Source of the DNA: Tenrec ecaudatus
Taxonomy: Eukaryota; Chordata; Mammalia; Afrosoricida; Tenrecidae
Length of the DNA: 64,000 nucleotides
Direction: 5' to 3'
Assembly (NCBI RefSeq): GCF_050624435.1
Contig: NC_134546.1
Location: forward strand, 16,577,001 to 16,641,000
This document shows positions 1 to 29,000 of the stretch, piece after piece. The first letter of the stretch is position 1; the number at the start of each line of letters is the position of its first letter. Position numbers and translations under genes: made by a program. Under the pieces are notes generated by a model that was given only the letters and a program-made list of their open reading frames with translations, was not told the DNA's origin and did no database searches.

Positions 1-498
1 GAGAAACTTTGACCTTGAGAGGGCCTCCATTCAAGGCTCTGCTACAAGGCAGGTGCCTCTCTAAGCAAATCAGTGTTGGCTGCTGGAGACTTCTCAGGCA
101 AGGACAGCCCTTGACTAAGGGACCTGGGATGTGTTTCTTTTCATTACCCTGAATTCTGGAACACTGTTCTGCATCAGGACTATGAAAGGGCTTCAGTACT
201 GACAACAGCAAATCTCGGCTCCCATAGAATGGCCTCACTTGTTCCCTCAGATTAGCCTGTGTGTCCCCCATCCATCTCCGGCCATTCGTTTACCTCGCAT
301 GCATCTGCACAGCACACGTCTGAAAACATTTGAAATATGTGTGTCTTCTTGCCATAATGTTTTGATCCCAGTGTTTATTCAGGGTTTAATCCCAGTGTTC
401 ATTCAATTAATTGCTTACATTAAGCGGAAAATGTCCAGTAGTAGTGGACTGGCTACTGGATAAGTATTTGAATAAGTCAAAAAGCAAATCATCGAAGG

Positions 499-796
499 GG
501 GAGATAGGGAGAACCAATCTCAGTGATCAATTTATAATCCCCAAGAGGGGCGAACAGAAACATGGGTGAAGGGAGACAGCAGATGCTGTAAGATATGAAA
601 GTAAGAATCATTTATCATTTCTCAAGAGTTCACGAGGGTGGAGGAGGGAGGGGAAAAAGAGGAGCTGGTACCCAGGGTTCAAGTAGAAAGAAAATGTTTT
701 GAAAATGATGATGGTGACATATGTACAAATGTGCTCGATGCAATTGATGGATGGTGTAAGAGCCCCCAATAAAATGATTTATTTTTTAAAAAGGAA
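499..796 (+). mobile_element. LINE 3' end, AATAAAATGATTT family
   Basis: Matches the 3' part of the window's main LINE family: gggtgaagggagacag, a GA-rich middle, atgtacaaatgtgct, and agcccccaataaaatgattt before an A/T-rich tail. A possible target duplication is caaatcatcgaa (485) and caaaatcatcaa (797). Confidence 0.75.
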
Positions 797-969
797 CAAA
801 ATCATCAATTAGTATGTTGTGATCCTGTTTCTTTAAGAAGAACGTATATCTTTGAAGAAAACACTCAAAGGACATTCTGATACAAGGATCTCATTTCCTC
901 AAAAATGATCAGATAAACTTAATTTGATCATTTCCCAGAATTTAGTTTTTAAAAATCAAACAATAAAAC

Positions 970-1135
970 CCCCACCTGGGTGAACTCCCTGAGTGGCATG
1001 AACAGATAACGTCCTTGGCAGCTACCTGTGAGGTTGGCGGTTCCAGTCCAACCAAGGAAAACCCTGCAGAGCAGTTCCTCTCGGAGACACACGGGGGTGC
1101 CCTAAATCAGAGTTGCCTTGAGGGCAGCAGCAGGT
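970..1135 (+). repeat. tRNA-derived SINE (AfroSINE-like), degenerate
   Basis: Traces of the SINE (gagtggcatgaacagataac, aggttggcggttccagtcc, gcagagcagttcctctc) sit about 150 bp before the first ANXA4 exon. Confidence 0.5.
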
Positions 1136-1278
1136 AAAAGGCTGTGTGTTCAGTTGAAAATCCCACAGAGAGGCTGCTTCCATGAGCAGGCTGGTTCTGG
1201 CGAGGTCAGTGTGCTGGGGAGGGTGTCACTGGCATGAGACAGGCCTCAATTTGATGTCACTAACTGCTCTCTCTCCAG

Positions 1279-19623
<18,345 letters not shown>

Positions 19624-19725
19624 AGTGAAGTCCACGAAGGATGGGAGGCTCCCGGCGCTCTTGCTTTGTTTTTAACTTCATTTTTCTACACTGCTATTAG
19701 CATGATCTCAGAATGCTTATTTCCA

Positions 19726-19731
19726 ATTAAA
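19726..19731 (+). terminator. ANXA4: Possible proximal ANXA4 poly(A) signal ATTAAA
   Basis: ATTAAA variant about 100 bp after the stop codon, followed by a GT-containing stretch (gcctgtgttatt) about 30 bp on. Whether it is used cannot be seen from the sequence. Confidence 0.35.
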
Positions 19732-20585
19732 ACGCCCACGGTTGCCTCCTAGGATATAGACGGCCTGTGTTATTATTCATCTATAATTAGTCATTTTGAT
19801 ACTTTAAAGCTGTCCGTGCGTTTCAAAGCTTATAAAACTTGAAAGGAAATGTAAAATTAGAAGTAGAAAAACAGCATAGTGCTGCTTCTGACACATTTCT
19901 CCCATGGTTGCATGGCAGGGACTGGAATGTGTTTGGGACATATTAAATTATTTCAGGCGTTGTTTGGTGGAAACCTTTTCAGGCGGATGGCTGGAAGAGT
20001 ATTCTAAAAATCACTGTTCTTCTCTAATCCAGTTTCTTCCACGCTAGTAATTTCTTGATTTGAAGTGATGAGCTGTTAGTAAGAATATCCATCTAATGTG
20101 CTATTTTATACAAAGAGGCTGAATGGACCCACACAGGTCCTTTGTTTAGGTTCATCTACAGCATCAGCTGACGACGGTTAGCTACGTTTGTCCTGGGAGA
20201 TGGCTCCCGTCACATCTGCTGTTAAGAGCACTTGCTCTCACCAGGCTGACACAGACCCAACGCCTCTGAACAAATTCAATGTTAAATGTAATTATGTATG
20301 TCTGGTTACCAAACATGAATGTTGAACATTCCACAATGTTCTGTCTTAATCCAGCTCGAAGACCAATGGGGAAAAAAAATTGAGTATCAAACTCAGTCTT
20401 TGAGTTTACTTTGATTTAAAAGACTTGTAGTGTGCTTAAGATAATGTTGACGATTGTTTTTCCATCTCAGTGATTTGTAGTAAATTTGTGTTTGCTCTGT
20501 GCCTTTCAACTCTAGAATCCTTCTGAAGGCGCACTTGCACTTCATTCAAAAGCTGTTTGTCTACAACATGGGAAAAAGTAATTTT

Positions 20586-20591
20586 AATAAA
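20586..20591 (+). terminator. ANXA4: ANXA4 distal poly(A) signal AATAAA
   Basis: A canonical AATAAA sits in ttttAATAAAacgtgg, with a T-rich stretch about 35 bp downstream that could act as the downstream element. A proximal ATTAAA at 19726-19731, about 100 bp after the stop, could give a short 3' UTR isoform. Confidence 0.75.
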
Positions 20592-20655
20592 ACGTGGTTT
20601 CTGTTAAAAGGGGTATATGCTTTTTTTTTTTCTAATTGAATTTTCACTTCTGAGT

Positions 20656-20850
20656 CTTAGTTCCTCCTGGCCCAGTGGGTTACGGTTTGGGCTGCTAACT
20701 GCGAGCTCAGCCATTCCGAAGCACTCGATGCTCAGCGGGAGAGAGACGTGGCCCTCCACTCCCGTAGAGAGTTACCGTCTCAGAAACCCACAGGGGCAGC
20801 TCCACCTTGTCCTAGAGGGTCCCTGGGAGTGGGGATCAACTTGATGGGAG
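20656..20850 (+). repeat. tRNA-derived SINE just after ANXA4
   Basis: cctggcccagtgggttacgg, ccgtctcagaaacccacagg and gtggggatcaacttgatggg, starting about 65 bp beyond the AATAAA. Confidence 0.68.
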
Positions 20851-21061
20851 TTAGGGTTGGGACCCTTCTGCACTTTGTTCTTGGGTAAATGATGCCCTTT
20901 TAATCTCAAATACTTGGTTCTATAAACAGTTGATGAAAAGGGTGAGGAACCGTTTTTTTTCTGCCAGGGGCCATTGGGGTGTTTAGAACGTCGTCGATGG
21001 TGGGCCACCCTAGTTAGAAGAATTAACTCCCCGCTAATGCTTCTCTGTGGTGAGGCAGAGA

Positions 21062-21265
21062 CGAGACCCCTGGTGGTCCTGTAGTCCCTTCCACGTTGGT
21101 CTGCTTACTGTACGGGCAGCAGTTTGAAGCCACCAGCCGCCCCGTGGGAGAAAGCTGAGGCTCCTGCTACTGTGGAGAGTCACGCTTTCAGAAAGCCACG
21201 GGCAGGTCCACCTCCCCGCTGAGGTTGCTGAGAGTCAGCCCCTCTGGCAGTGAGTGTGTCTTGAG
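21062..21265 (+). repeat. tRNA-derived SINE
   Basis: gacccctggtggtcctgtag, agcagtttgaagccaccagc and ctctggcagtgagtgtg. Confidence 0.68.
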
Positions 21266-21784
21266 TTTGGTGAAGTTGGCTGGCTTGATTCTGTAGGCCT
21301 GACGTTCCCACTCCTACTTTAACTTCCCGGAGGTTACTTACGATTCCCTTGATGCGCTTAGTGTTGGCTGAGCATCGGATCATGGTGATGAGTTCATCTC
21401 AGACTTGAAGGGTGACCCCAGGTGATAGTCTTGGGGTTCCACTTCGCTCTCTCCGACCAGTAAGTCTGGCCCTTTTTTGTTAGTGCCTTTGACTTTCATT
21501 CCACTGTATCCCCCACTCAGCCCAAAACTTTTCATAGGATCTGAAAGGAGGGATGTGTGAGGAACCAGCATCATTCCGTTCCTATTAGCAGCACAGTTAT
21601 ATCCTGATAACCATGCAGTGGCCAGGTGTCAGAACCAGCTTGATGGTTCTATGGTATTGTGAAGGCTGAGCTACTCTATAAGGACTGTGTGTTCTTCCCA
21701 ATGTGGTGTTCCTTGCCTGTCGTACATGCTTGAACTCTATTGGTGAAAGCTATTGAGGTGAAATATGGAAACTGAGTCATTCCA

Positions 21785-21950
21785 GAGGAGCCCTGGTGGC
21801 GAAGTGGTGATGTGCTGAGCTGCTAACTGCATGGTCAGCAGTTAAAACACTACCAGCCACTGTGGGGAGACACCTGACTTTCTACTCCCATAGAGAGTGA
21901 CAGTCTTGGAAACCCCCAGGGGCAGTTCTGCCCTGTCCTGGGTTTTTTTT
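21785..21950 (+). repeat. tRNA-derived SINE cut short by a T run
   Basis: gaggagccctggtggcgaag to ggcagttctgccctgtcctg, then about 19 T at 21941-21959 where the end should be. Confidence 0.72.
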
Positions 21951-22141
21951 TTTTTTTTTGGTTGTATTTAGTATGAAATAAAAACACAGGGGCACCTTTT
22001 TTCATAAAAAGAAGACCCAGACTGTGGCTGTGAGTCAGCCATTCCTGTTAATGATAGGAACTAGACCTGCACAGAAGAGCTGGGCTCTCCAAATCCACTG
22101 TACTTGGCTTTGGAAACATTCTGCATTTTTTAGTAGAAAAA

Positions 22142-22680
22142 TTGACTCAAAACGATATATATGATGCCTTTCTCCATCCAGCCACCTTTGCCTTGATCAC
22201 TTCACCACCCCCTCTCGGAGAGTGGCGCGACGGTCTCTCAGAAATGAAGAGAGTAAGGGAGAGAGAGAGGAGGCGAGGGAGGAGAAACACCCAGGACGCC
22301 CTTGCAGAGAAAACGCAGCCAGCTGGAAACTGGAGAAAGAAAGACAAGACTAAGCTGTGGCCGATGAAACCTCGAATGACCTCATCATCTTTTGAGAAAC
22401 TTAAAATCAGAGCCCAAGCAATGGAGGCTTTGCCAAGTGCAGAGTTCTACTGAATGCTGACTTCTGATTCCTCTTACAAAGGATGGCGATCCCACTGAGT
22501 CAGCTTTGCAAAGAATTGAGGAAGAATGTGAACAAAAGGCGTGTGAGCCTCTACATTAAACCCTTCAGTTATCCTTTGTTAACAAGCAAAAGATAGAAGA
22601 TAATGACAGGCCCTGCTATTTTGTAATAAATTCGATCATTTCTTTAATAAAATCATTGTTAGAAGTTATTGAACTAGAAA
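22142..22680 (+). pseudogene. Unidentified retrocopy-like segment
   Basis: An ORF of 103 codons (22142-22453) has protein-like composition: Arg/Glu-rich in the middle, then NWRKKDKTKLW and SSSFEKLKIRAQAMEALP. A frame at about 22482-22557 reads DGDPTESALQRIEEECEQ and then ACEPLH before a stop. An A/T-rich region with AATAAA-like strings follows (22624-22660). The look is of a broken processed copy. I could not identify a parent gene, so chance coding cannot be excluded. Confidence 0.3.
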
Positions 22681-23584
22681 AAATACTAAATATGACTTAG
22701 GCAAACATTGTAAATTGAGTGCTTTTTTCTTTTGATTGACAGCTTCGTAGAAAGCCAGCTCAAGCCACCAGTTCCTTACCCACCTTGAACAAGTCTGACT
22801 GAGGGGCTCTAGTTAGAAAACAACTCTATTTTTCTTGCCTCCCATTTACGTTTCACTCCGTGGGCCTCCTTCTCCTGTCCCTAGATGAAGACTCAGGCAG
22901 TCTAATTTATCTGTTCCTCCTGAGGTTTTAAAAGGCCTACTTTCCCAGGGTTATTTCAATAATTAATAGATAGACAACATTCCAAACTTAATTTATAGGT
23001 GATGTTTCTTAGGTGCCTCAGCCCTGGCTTGTAGCCAGTGGGAAGCTAGCTTTGGGGGAAAGGGACGCAGTGGCTTCTCTTCTTTAGCCCACCCCACTCC
23101 AGGTTTCCTTCCAAGCCTCCTGCCCCCTCTGGGGGGGGGTGTGTGTTGGTGGTAGCGGGGTTACAAAGAAGCAGGGAAGTCCCGCCTGGCTGTCTTTGCT
23201 GTGATGGCCGAGGACCGGCCCTTGCTGTGACCCTGGTAGACTTGAGTTGGTTCTGTGGCCCTCCATCCCTGGGACACCACTCACCTGTGGTTCCTTGGCA
23301 GGGCAAAAGTGGTTCTCCTAACTTTCCCTCCTTTCTCGACCTCCAGGAATTCAGTGCTCCCTTCAGCTTGTCTGTGCTGAGGTCTGTCTGTTGCCTCTCC
23401 CAGGGTGGCCCACAAGTGCATCGTGGGAAACACATGTATGTCTTTTTCCTCTGACAAATCCTGGTGTGCAGCCTGATACCTGGGTGGCTCACCCCCCTGC
23501 CCCTTTGGCCAGTCTCTTGCTGTTCACAGTTCATCAGTGTGAGCCAGACACCAGCCAACTGGGTTCCCCAAACTACATAGACTG

Positions 23585-24115
23585 TTGATGGGCCTGGAAA
23601 TTGGTATAACCATTTCCAAAAGCAATTTGTTACTATTTAATAGCATTGAAAAGCTTCCAGGGATCCTACTTTTGGGGGGTCTGCTGGGTGAGTCTTTGTT
23701 CATGGCTGCTCTGTGAAAGCAGTAAAGTAGAAACAACCTAACAGCTTCCGTAGGGGGATGGATAACATGGTTAGTGACACAATCGGCAGTGAACATGAAC
23801 TAGAAATTTGCTCGCCCAGATACATCTCAGAAGCCTTGCTTTGAGAGGAAAAAGGTGCTGGGTGATAGGTGTGGCATGATCCCATTTAGTTACATGTTTA
23901 AAGTGTGTAAGAGGGAATATTGTTTATGGGTAATGACAGTCTGGATACATGCATGGAAATAATGGTATCCATCACTCTTTCAGGGCTGGAAGGGGAGGCA
24001 GACTGGAATGGAGAGGAGGTTAAGTGAAGGCATCTGAGAACTTATATATTCTATTTTATTAATGTTCCAGAAGAAACATAATTTAGAATTTAAAGTTAAG
24101 TGGTAGGTATGTGGG
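23585..24115 (+). mobile_element. Old L1 fragment, 3' region
   Basis: Diverged L1-like landmarks: ggcctggaaattggtataac, gaaacaacctaacagcttc and ggatggataacatgg, then a gtctggatacatgc-type 3' UTR. No open frame. Confidence 0.5.
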
Positions 24116-24667
24116 TGGTTTTTTGTTCATATTTCTAGAGGACACTGACTATTGTGAACCACCAGAAGAAATAACAAATCAGAAAAAATACCAGGGAACT
24201 TCAAAACATTGATGGTGAAATAGGAGGAAAAGCTAATGGGCGTTTGTGTAACCAGAATGCTCCTTAAAAGCATGTCTATTTGGACACAAGTCAGGGAGAG
24301 CCGATTGCTAGAAATGGACACCATGGTTTGTAGAGGGCCCGAGAAAAGCAGGGACATCCTGAAGGAGATGGATCGATAGGCGAGCTACTGCAATGGGCTT
24401 GAAACATACCAACAACCATGAGCAGGGCGCAGGTCAGGCAGCTTTTTATTCTTTTTGTACATAAGGTCATCGGGAACATGAACAGCCACTAACAACTCTG
24501 AAGTATTTCAGCATCACCAATATTTTATTTAAAAAAAAAACAATAGAAGGGTGTCATGGAGTGAAAGTCGGTGGTGCGGAGTGCTTAGCAAAGACACTAA
24601 CACTCCACTCTGACACCTGTGCAAATGTTACTTGAACCACTGAAGTCCTGACCGTCCCGGACAAACC

Positions 24668-24838
24668 AAAACACCAAACTCACTGCCTCGAGTCTGTGCT
24701 TACTCACAGTGACCCCCTTGCGGGGTTTCTGAGACGGTGGGAGTGGAAAGCCCAGTCTTTCTCCCACAGAGGGGCTGGTGGTTTCGAAACTGCTGACCAT
24801 GCAGATTGCAGCCCCACTCATAAGCACCGCACTCGAGC
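24668..24838 (-). repeat. tRNA-derived SINE
   Basis: caccaaactcactgcctcga, agtctttctcccacagaggg and gctgaccatgcagattgcag. Confidence 0.72.
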
Positions 24839-25075
24839 TTATTAAGGATGCCCATTTCCCAGAGGGAGAGAAGTTCGGGGACGATAACTCAATGGGGGCC
24901 ATTGATCCTTAGAACTTCCATGGGGGCTCTGGCGTAGAATAAACCACCTCCACCCTATCCCACCACCACCCTCGCTCAGGCCCTCCTTCCCCAGGAAGCC
25001 CAGCCCAGCGGGAGCCCTGCCCATAGTGAACCAGACCAAGGATAAACCCAAATAGCTCTAGCCCAGGGCAAGGGA

Positions 25076-25270
25076 CGCTGGTGGCACCCAGGAATAAGCG
25101 CCCGATTCCACCAGACCATCATTCAAACCCACCAGCCCTTCTTGCGGAGGAAGAGAGGGAAGGCTGGCTGCTCCCAGAAAGATTTACACCTTGGGGCACC
25201 CGAAGGAACAGTTCTGCTCTCTGGGAGGGTCGTTATGAGCCGGAATCCACTGAGGGCAGGGAGTCAGTGG
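25076..25270 (+). repeat. tRNA-derived SINE at the edge of the CpG island
   Basis: acgctggtggcacccaggaa, tcaaacccaccagcccttct and gagccggaatccactgaggg. It ends about 120 bp before CpG-rich sequence begins. Confidence 0.65.
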
Positions 25271-25530
25271 GTAATCTAACAGGGTCCAGCAAGCACCTGG
25301 AACTCCAGGAACTTTTTGCAGAAAGATTGAATGACTTTGATCTTGACGACGCCACTGAGTGTGTGAAGCACGGAGACGGAGGCCGAGGCCCCAAAGCGCA
25401 GGAGAACGCAAGGCACCAAGGAACCTCAAACCCGGGACCCGCACGCCCACCTAGGGCCCGGTGTTCGTCTGCGCAGGCTCCGCCCGGCCGGCCCGCTCGG
25501 CTCCGCCCGCCCCTTCCGGAGGCTCGCCGC

Positions 25531-25540
25531 GCGCATGCGC
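25531..25540. promoter_or_regulatory. Palindromic NRF1-type site
   Basis: GCGCATGCGC, the perfect NRF1 consensus, lies 225 bp before the GMCL1 ATG and 10 bp after the ETS-type cttccgga. NRF1 and ETS pairs are common in CpG-island promoters. Occupancy is inferred, not shown. Confidence 0.6.
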
Positions 25541-25631
25541 CCTGCCGGCCGCGCTTTGTTGCGACGGCGCTGGGGGCCGGGAGCCGCGGGCCGGCGCGCC
25601 GCGCGCCCAGACGCCGCGGGCGGGGCGGGGG

Positions 25632-25730
25632 ATGGAGGCGGTGTCGTCCGCTGCAACGGTTGGGGCTGCGCGCGAGACGGCTGGCGGGAGCCGGACCATG
25701 TCGGGAGCCCCTCCGCGCCGGGCTCGCTGA
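25632..25730 (+). other. Possible upstream ORF in the GMCL1 5' leader
   Basis: An ATG at 25632 opens 32 codons (MEAVSSAATV...) ending in TGA at 25728-25730, 34 bp before the GMCL1 ATG. A second in-frame ATG at 25698 (ggaccATGt) shares the stop. It acts as a uORF only if transcription starts upstream of 25632, which cannot be seen here. Confidence 0.35.
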
Positions 25731-25764
25731 GTGCGCCCCCTGAAGTCCCGGGGAGCCGTTGCCC

Positions 25765-26024
25765 ATGGGCTCGCTGAGCAGCCGGGTGCTGCGCCCCCGG
25801 GGCCGAACGCGAGCCCCAGCGGAGCCGGGTTCCGGGACTGGGGGCTCGGCCCGCGGGCCCCGGGCCGGCGGCGACGCAACCGGACACGGCTTCTGTTACT
25901 GCCCGGGCAGCCTCAAACGCAAGCGGAGCGGCGGGGCCTTCTGCTACTGTCACCCGGACTCCGAGACCGACGAGGAGGAGGAGGAAGGGGACGAGCAGCA
26001 GCGACTCCTCAACACCCCTCGAAG
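25765..26024 (+). CDS. GMCL1: GMCL1 exon 1 coding part
   Basis: The ATG at 25765 (cccATGg) starts MGSLSSRVLR. A TTG six bases upstream is in frame but is not a credible start. The exon encodes residues 1-87: a Gly/Arg/Pro-rich segment, FCYC at 43-46, KRKR at 51-54, FCYC at 60s (59-62), and DSETDEEEEEGDE at 65-77. The donor is cctcgaag|gtatct, splitting the Arg87 codon. It lies inside the CpG island. Confidence 0.95.
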
Positions 26025-29000
26025 GTATCTGTGTGGGGGGGACGCGCCACCCTGACCTGGCCCCGCACCTGTTGGGCCTGGGCGCGCCGCCGCCTGCAGC
26101 TCCAGCCCCGCGCCCGGCAAGTGCGCTCGGGGGGCGGGCGCGCCCCAGGCTGCAAAGAGCGGACGTGCCCTTGACCGGGCACACGCGGGGTCCCCGGGAA
26201 GCCGGCGCGGAGCGGCGATCGGGGAGCGCCTGGGAGGCCACGCCAGGTGTGCGGGCTCGTGAACCGCAGCCGCAGCCCGGGTGTTGCTGGAGCCCCAAGG
26301 GGAGCCCCAGAAACGCCACGCCGGGGCTGGCGAGTAAAAACCGTGCTGAGTGGGTGGCCGTCCTGTAAGTCGCATTGCATCCGGTTGCCGGGAATGGTTT
26401 GGAATCGCGCGTTGAGCCTCTGAGATGGGTGTGGGTACCGGTGATGCGGGCCACTGCGAGCGGGAGGGGGAGGAACCGCGCGCTGCAAACTCCGCAGGGC
26501 CAAGTTCACGGACGCGTGCGGGGCTTCCCCGCGGCGGTTCCCTTCGCTCTCAAAGCCTCCGACACTTGCAAGTCTTTAACGCGGGTGTCCAGCAAGGCTG
26601 CGCCGCAGCTTGCTTAAGATGGGAAAAGTTGACAAATGGACTATTTACCCGCAAACCAGATTGCAGTTTGTGAGTTACGCGCGGAGGCGGGGCTTCAAAA
26701 AGTTTGAGGGGACGGAAGTTGGGAGGGTGGCCTGAAAACCAATGGAATTTGACTAAGATGAAGCCCTCTCATATTTTCGTAGCAACTCTCTGGTGACTCT
26801 CTCAAACATCTGTGGAGTCATTTAGATGTAATTTTTAAAAAAATGAACCTTTAAAAAACCAATTCATTAAAAGCTGTTGCCACACAAGTGTTACATGTTT
26901 ACTGTAAAAAAAAAGTAAGCTATCATACCATCATAATTCAGCCACTCAGAGGTAGCCAGCATTAACAGTCTGATTATTAAAGCCCCTCACACAGTTTTAC
27001 ATACGAGTACGAATTTGTGTTTGTTTATTTTAAAAGCCTTTGTGAAACTGCTCGGGGTCCGTTTGGAAGAATTCATGTGACACTTTAATTTTTTTTAATC
27101 ATTTTATTGGGGGCTAGTACAACTCTTATCACAATTCATACATACATCCATTGCATACTCTTAAGTGCTCATATTCTGAGTTCTCATCAATATCCTACTC
27201 CTAAGAGGCTTATTTCCCCATATATATGGAGGTATTAATACCTCCCTTGCAGGGGTTGACCAAATCAATGAAGATACACCGTGCCTGATTTAGAAGCACT
27301 CAGTAAACAATGCTATTTCTTGATTGTGCCCAATCACTAACCTGAAGGTTGACCTATCAAATCCGTGTAGGGGGCCCATTAGAGACAGACCTAGCAATCT
27401 ACTTTTATAACAGCGGTTCTCAACCTGTGGGTTGCGACCCCTTTGGGGGCCGAATGACCATTTCACAGGGGTCGCCCGATTCATAACAGTAGCAAAATGA
27501 CAGTGATGAAGTAGCAACAAAAATAATTTTATGGTTGGGGGGGGTCACCACCACATGGGGAACTGTATTAAAGGAATGACATTAGGAAGGTTGAGAAACC
27601 ACTGTTTTATAAAGATTACAACCACACACACAAAAAGATTACAACCAAGAAAGTCCCAGCGGAGCAGTTCAATTCAGTAACACAAGATTCAAATTAACTC
27701 AATAATAGCCCATTGGGTGTTTTTGCTTGTTTGTTTTATGAATTGACCACGTTATACATGGAACATGCCCACTTTTCCCTGGTGTTCCTTTTGTTAAGTG
27801 TTTGAATGGAATGCTTCCCCCATTCTTTCTCTTTCTACCACCTGTGTCTTTAATCAAAGTAGCTCATTGCCATGGGATTGATTTCAACTCATAACAGCCC
27901 CATAAGGGCAGGGTAGAGCTGCTGCACAGGATTTCCAAGATTGCCACAGCTTTGCCTTGTGGAACATATGGTGGGTTCCAACCACTAACCTTTTGTTTAG
28001 TAGCCTGGCTCTTTAACCACCAGGGCTACTTAGGTATCTTACAGAGAGCATATAGTTAGGTCTTACCTTTGTTTTGAATCTAGAAGGACGTCTCTGCATT
28101 TTAATTAGTGTTTAGGCCAATTATACTTAATGTAGCTATATGTGTGTGTGTGTGTGTGTTCTTTTGAAAGAGAAACTAACACAATCATTTGAACAGAAAA
28201 GAATATATGAACAGTAACAAGAGTTAACTACAAAGGAGTTGAGCAATCCCTTTAAAAAATACCACCTGGAGGGTGCAGCCACTACCTCTAGGTCTGAAGC
28301 AGAATAGCCAAGGAAGTAACAAATTTGGAATTAAAACCAAACTAAGCAGATTCAAGTGTTTTTGGAGAGGGTGTGGCTGTAGCCCCGTGGGTGGTGTGGG
28401 AGGCTGAGGCTGGTGAGCAAGAAACTGCACACTGGAATGCAGACAGAACTTGCTTGGAGGCTTTATGACCAGCCTCATGTGGCACTGTGGCTGGGCTGTC
28501 TGTAACCCACCAGCAACCCAGTTGATTCTGACTCATAGCGATCTTATAAGACAAAATAAAACTGCCTCTTTGGGTTTCTGAGGTTGTAAATCTTTTTGTT
28601 TTTTTATCATTTTATTGAGGGCTCGTACAACTCTTATCATCATACATATATCCATGTGTCAAACACATTTGTACATTTTTTGCCATCATCATTCTCAAAA
28701 CATTTGCATTCTGCTTGAGCCCTTGGTATCAGCTCCTCATATTTTCCCCTCCTTCCCCACTCCTCCCTCCCTCATGAACTCTTGATAATTTATCTATTAT
28801 TATTTTGTCATATCTTACCCACTCCCTTCACCTACTTTTCTGTTGTCCATCTCCCAGGGATGAGGTTATATGTAGATCTTTGTAATCGGTTCCCCCTTTC
28901 TACCTCCCCTTCCCTCCCGGTATCGCCACTCTCATCGTTGGTCCTGAGGGGTTCATCGGTCCTGGATTCCCTGTTTCCAGTTTCTATCTGTACCAGTGTC

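Larger units (their letters stand above)
1..1278 (+). other. ANXA4: ANXA4 intron (upstream part)
   Basis: Apart from the LINE end at 499-796 and the SINE remnant at 970-1135, nothing recognisable. The preceding ANXA4 exon is not in the window. Confidence 0.8.
19624..20606 (+). other. ANXA4: ANXA4 3' untranslated region
   Basis: About 980 bp of AT-rich sequence, free of SINE and LINE copies, lie between the ANXA4 stop and an AATAAA at 20586. Freedom from repeats in such a repeat-dense window fits a selected 3' UTR. The cleavage point is inferred to lie 10-25 bp after the signal. A SINE begins only 50 bp further on, at about 20656. Confidence 0.8.
20607..25389. other. ANXA4-GMCL1 intergenic region (about 4.8 kb)
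   Basis: Five SINEs, an old L1 fragment, the unidentified retrocopy-like segment and a C-poor stretch at 22681-23580 with no assigned content. No tRNA gene or other gene recognised. Confidence 0.75.
25390..26320. promoter_or_regulatory. GMCL1: CpG island covering the GMCL1 promoter and exon 1
   Basis: Very GC-rich sequence with frequent CG dinucleotides starts near 25390 and fades after about 26550, in sharp contrast with AT-rich flanks. There is no TATA box near the expected start. Candidate sites are a GC box run (gggcggggcgggg, about 25618-25630), an ETS/GABP-type cttccgga (25513-25520) and a palindromic NRF1 motif (25531-25540). This arrangement is typical of broadly expressed housekeeping promoters. 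Confidence 0.88.

Noticed and set aside
23046-23558. 170-codon antisense frame in the intergenic region
   Set aside because: Proline-, glycine- and glutamine-rich chance frame with no conserved motif, and no splice sites matching a gene.
25081-25743. 220-codon frame upstream of GMCL1
   Set aside because: It begins in a SINE and continues through GC-rich promoter sequence. No protein features; a product of composition.
25759-25764. In-frame TTG two codons before the GMCL1 ATG as a start
   Set aside because: The ATG gives MGSLSS, the known N-terminus of the family; TTG is not a normal start in mammals.
25426-26454. 342-codon antisense open frame across the CpG island
   Set aside because: High GC lowers stop-codon frequency in all frames. 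The frame overlaps GMCL1 exon 1 on the other strand and shows only Arg/Pro/Ala-rich low complexity.
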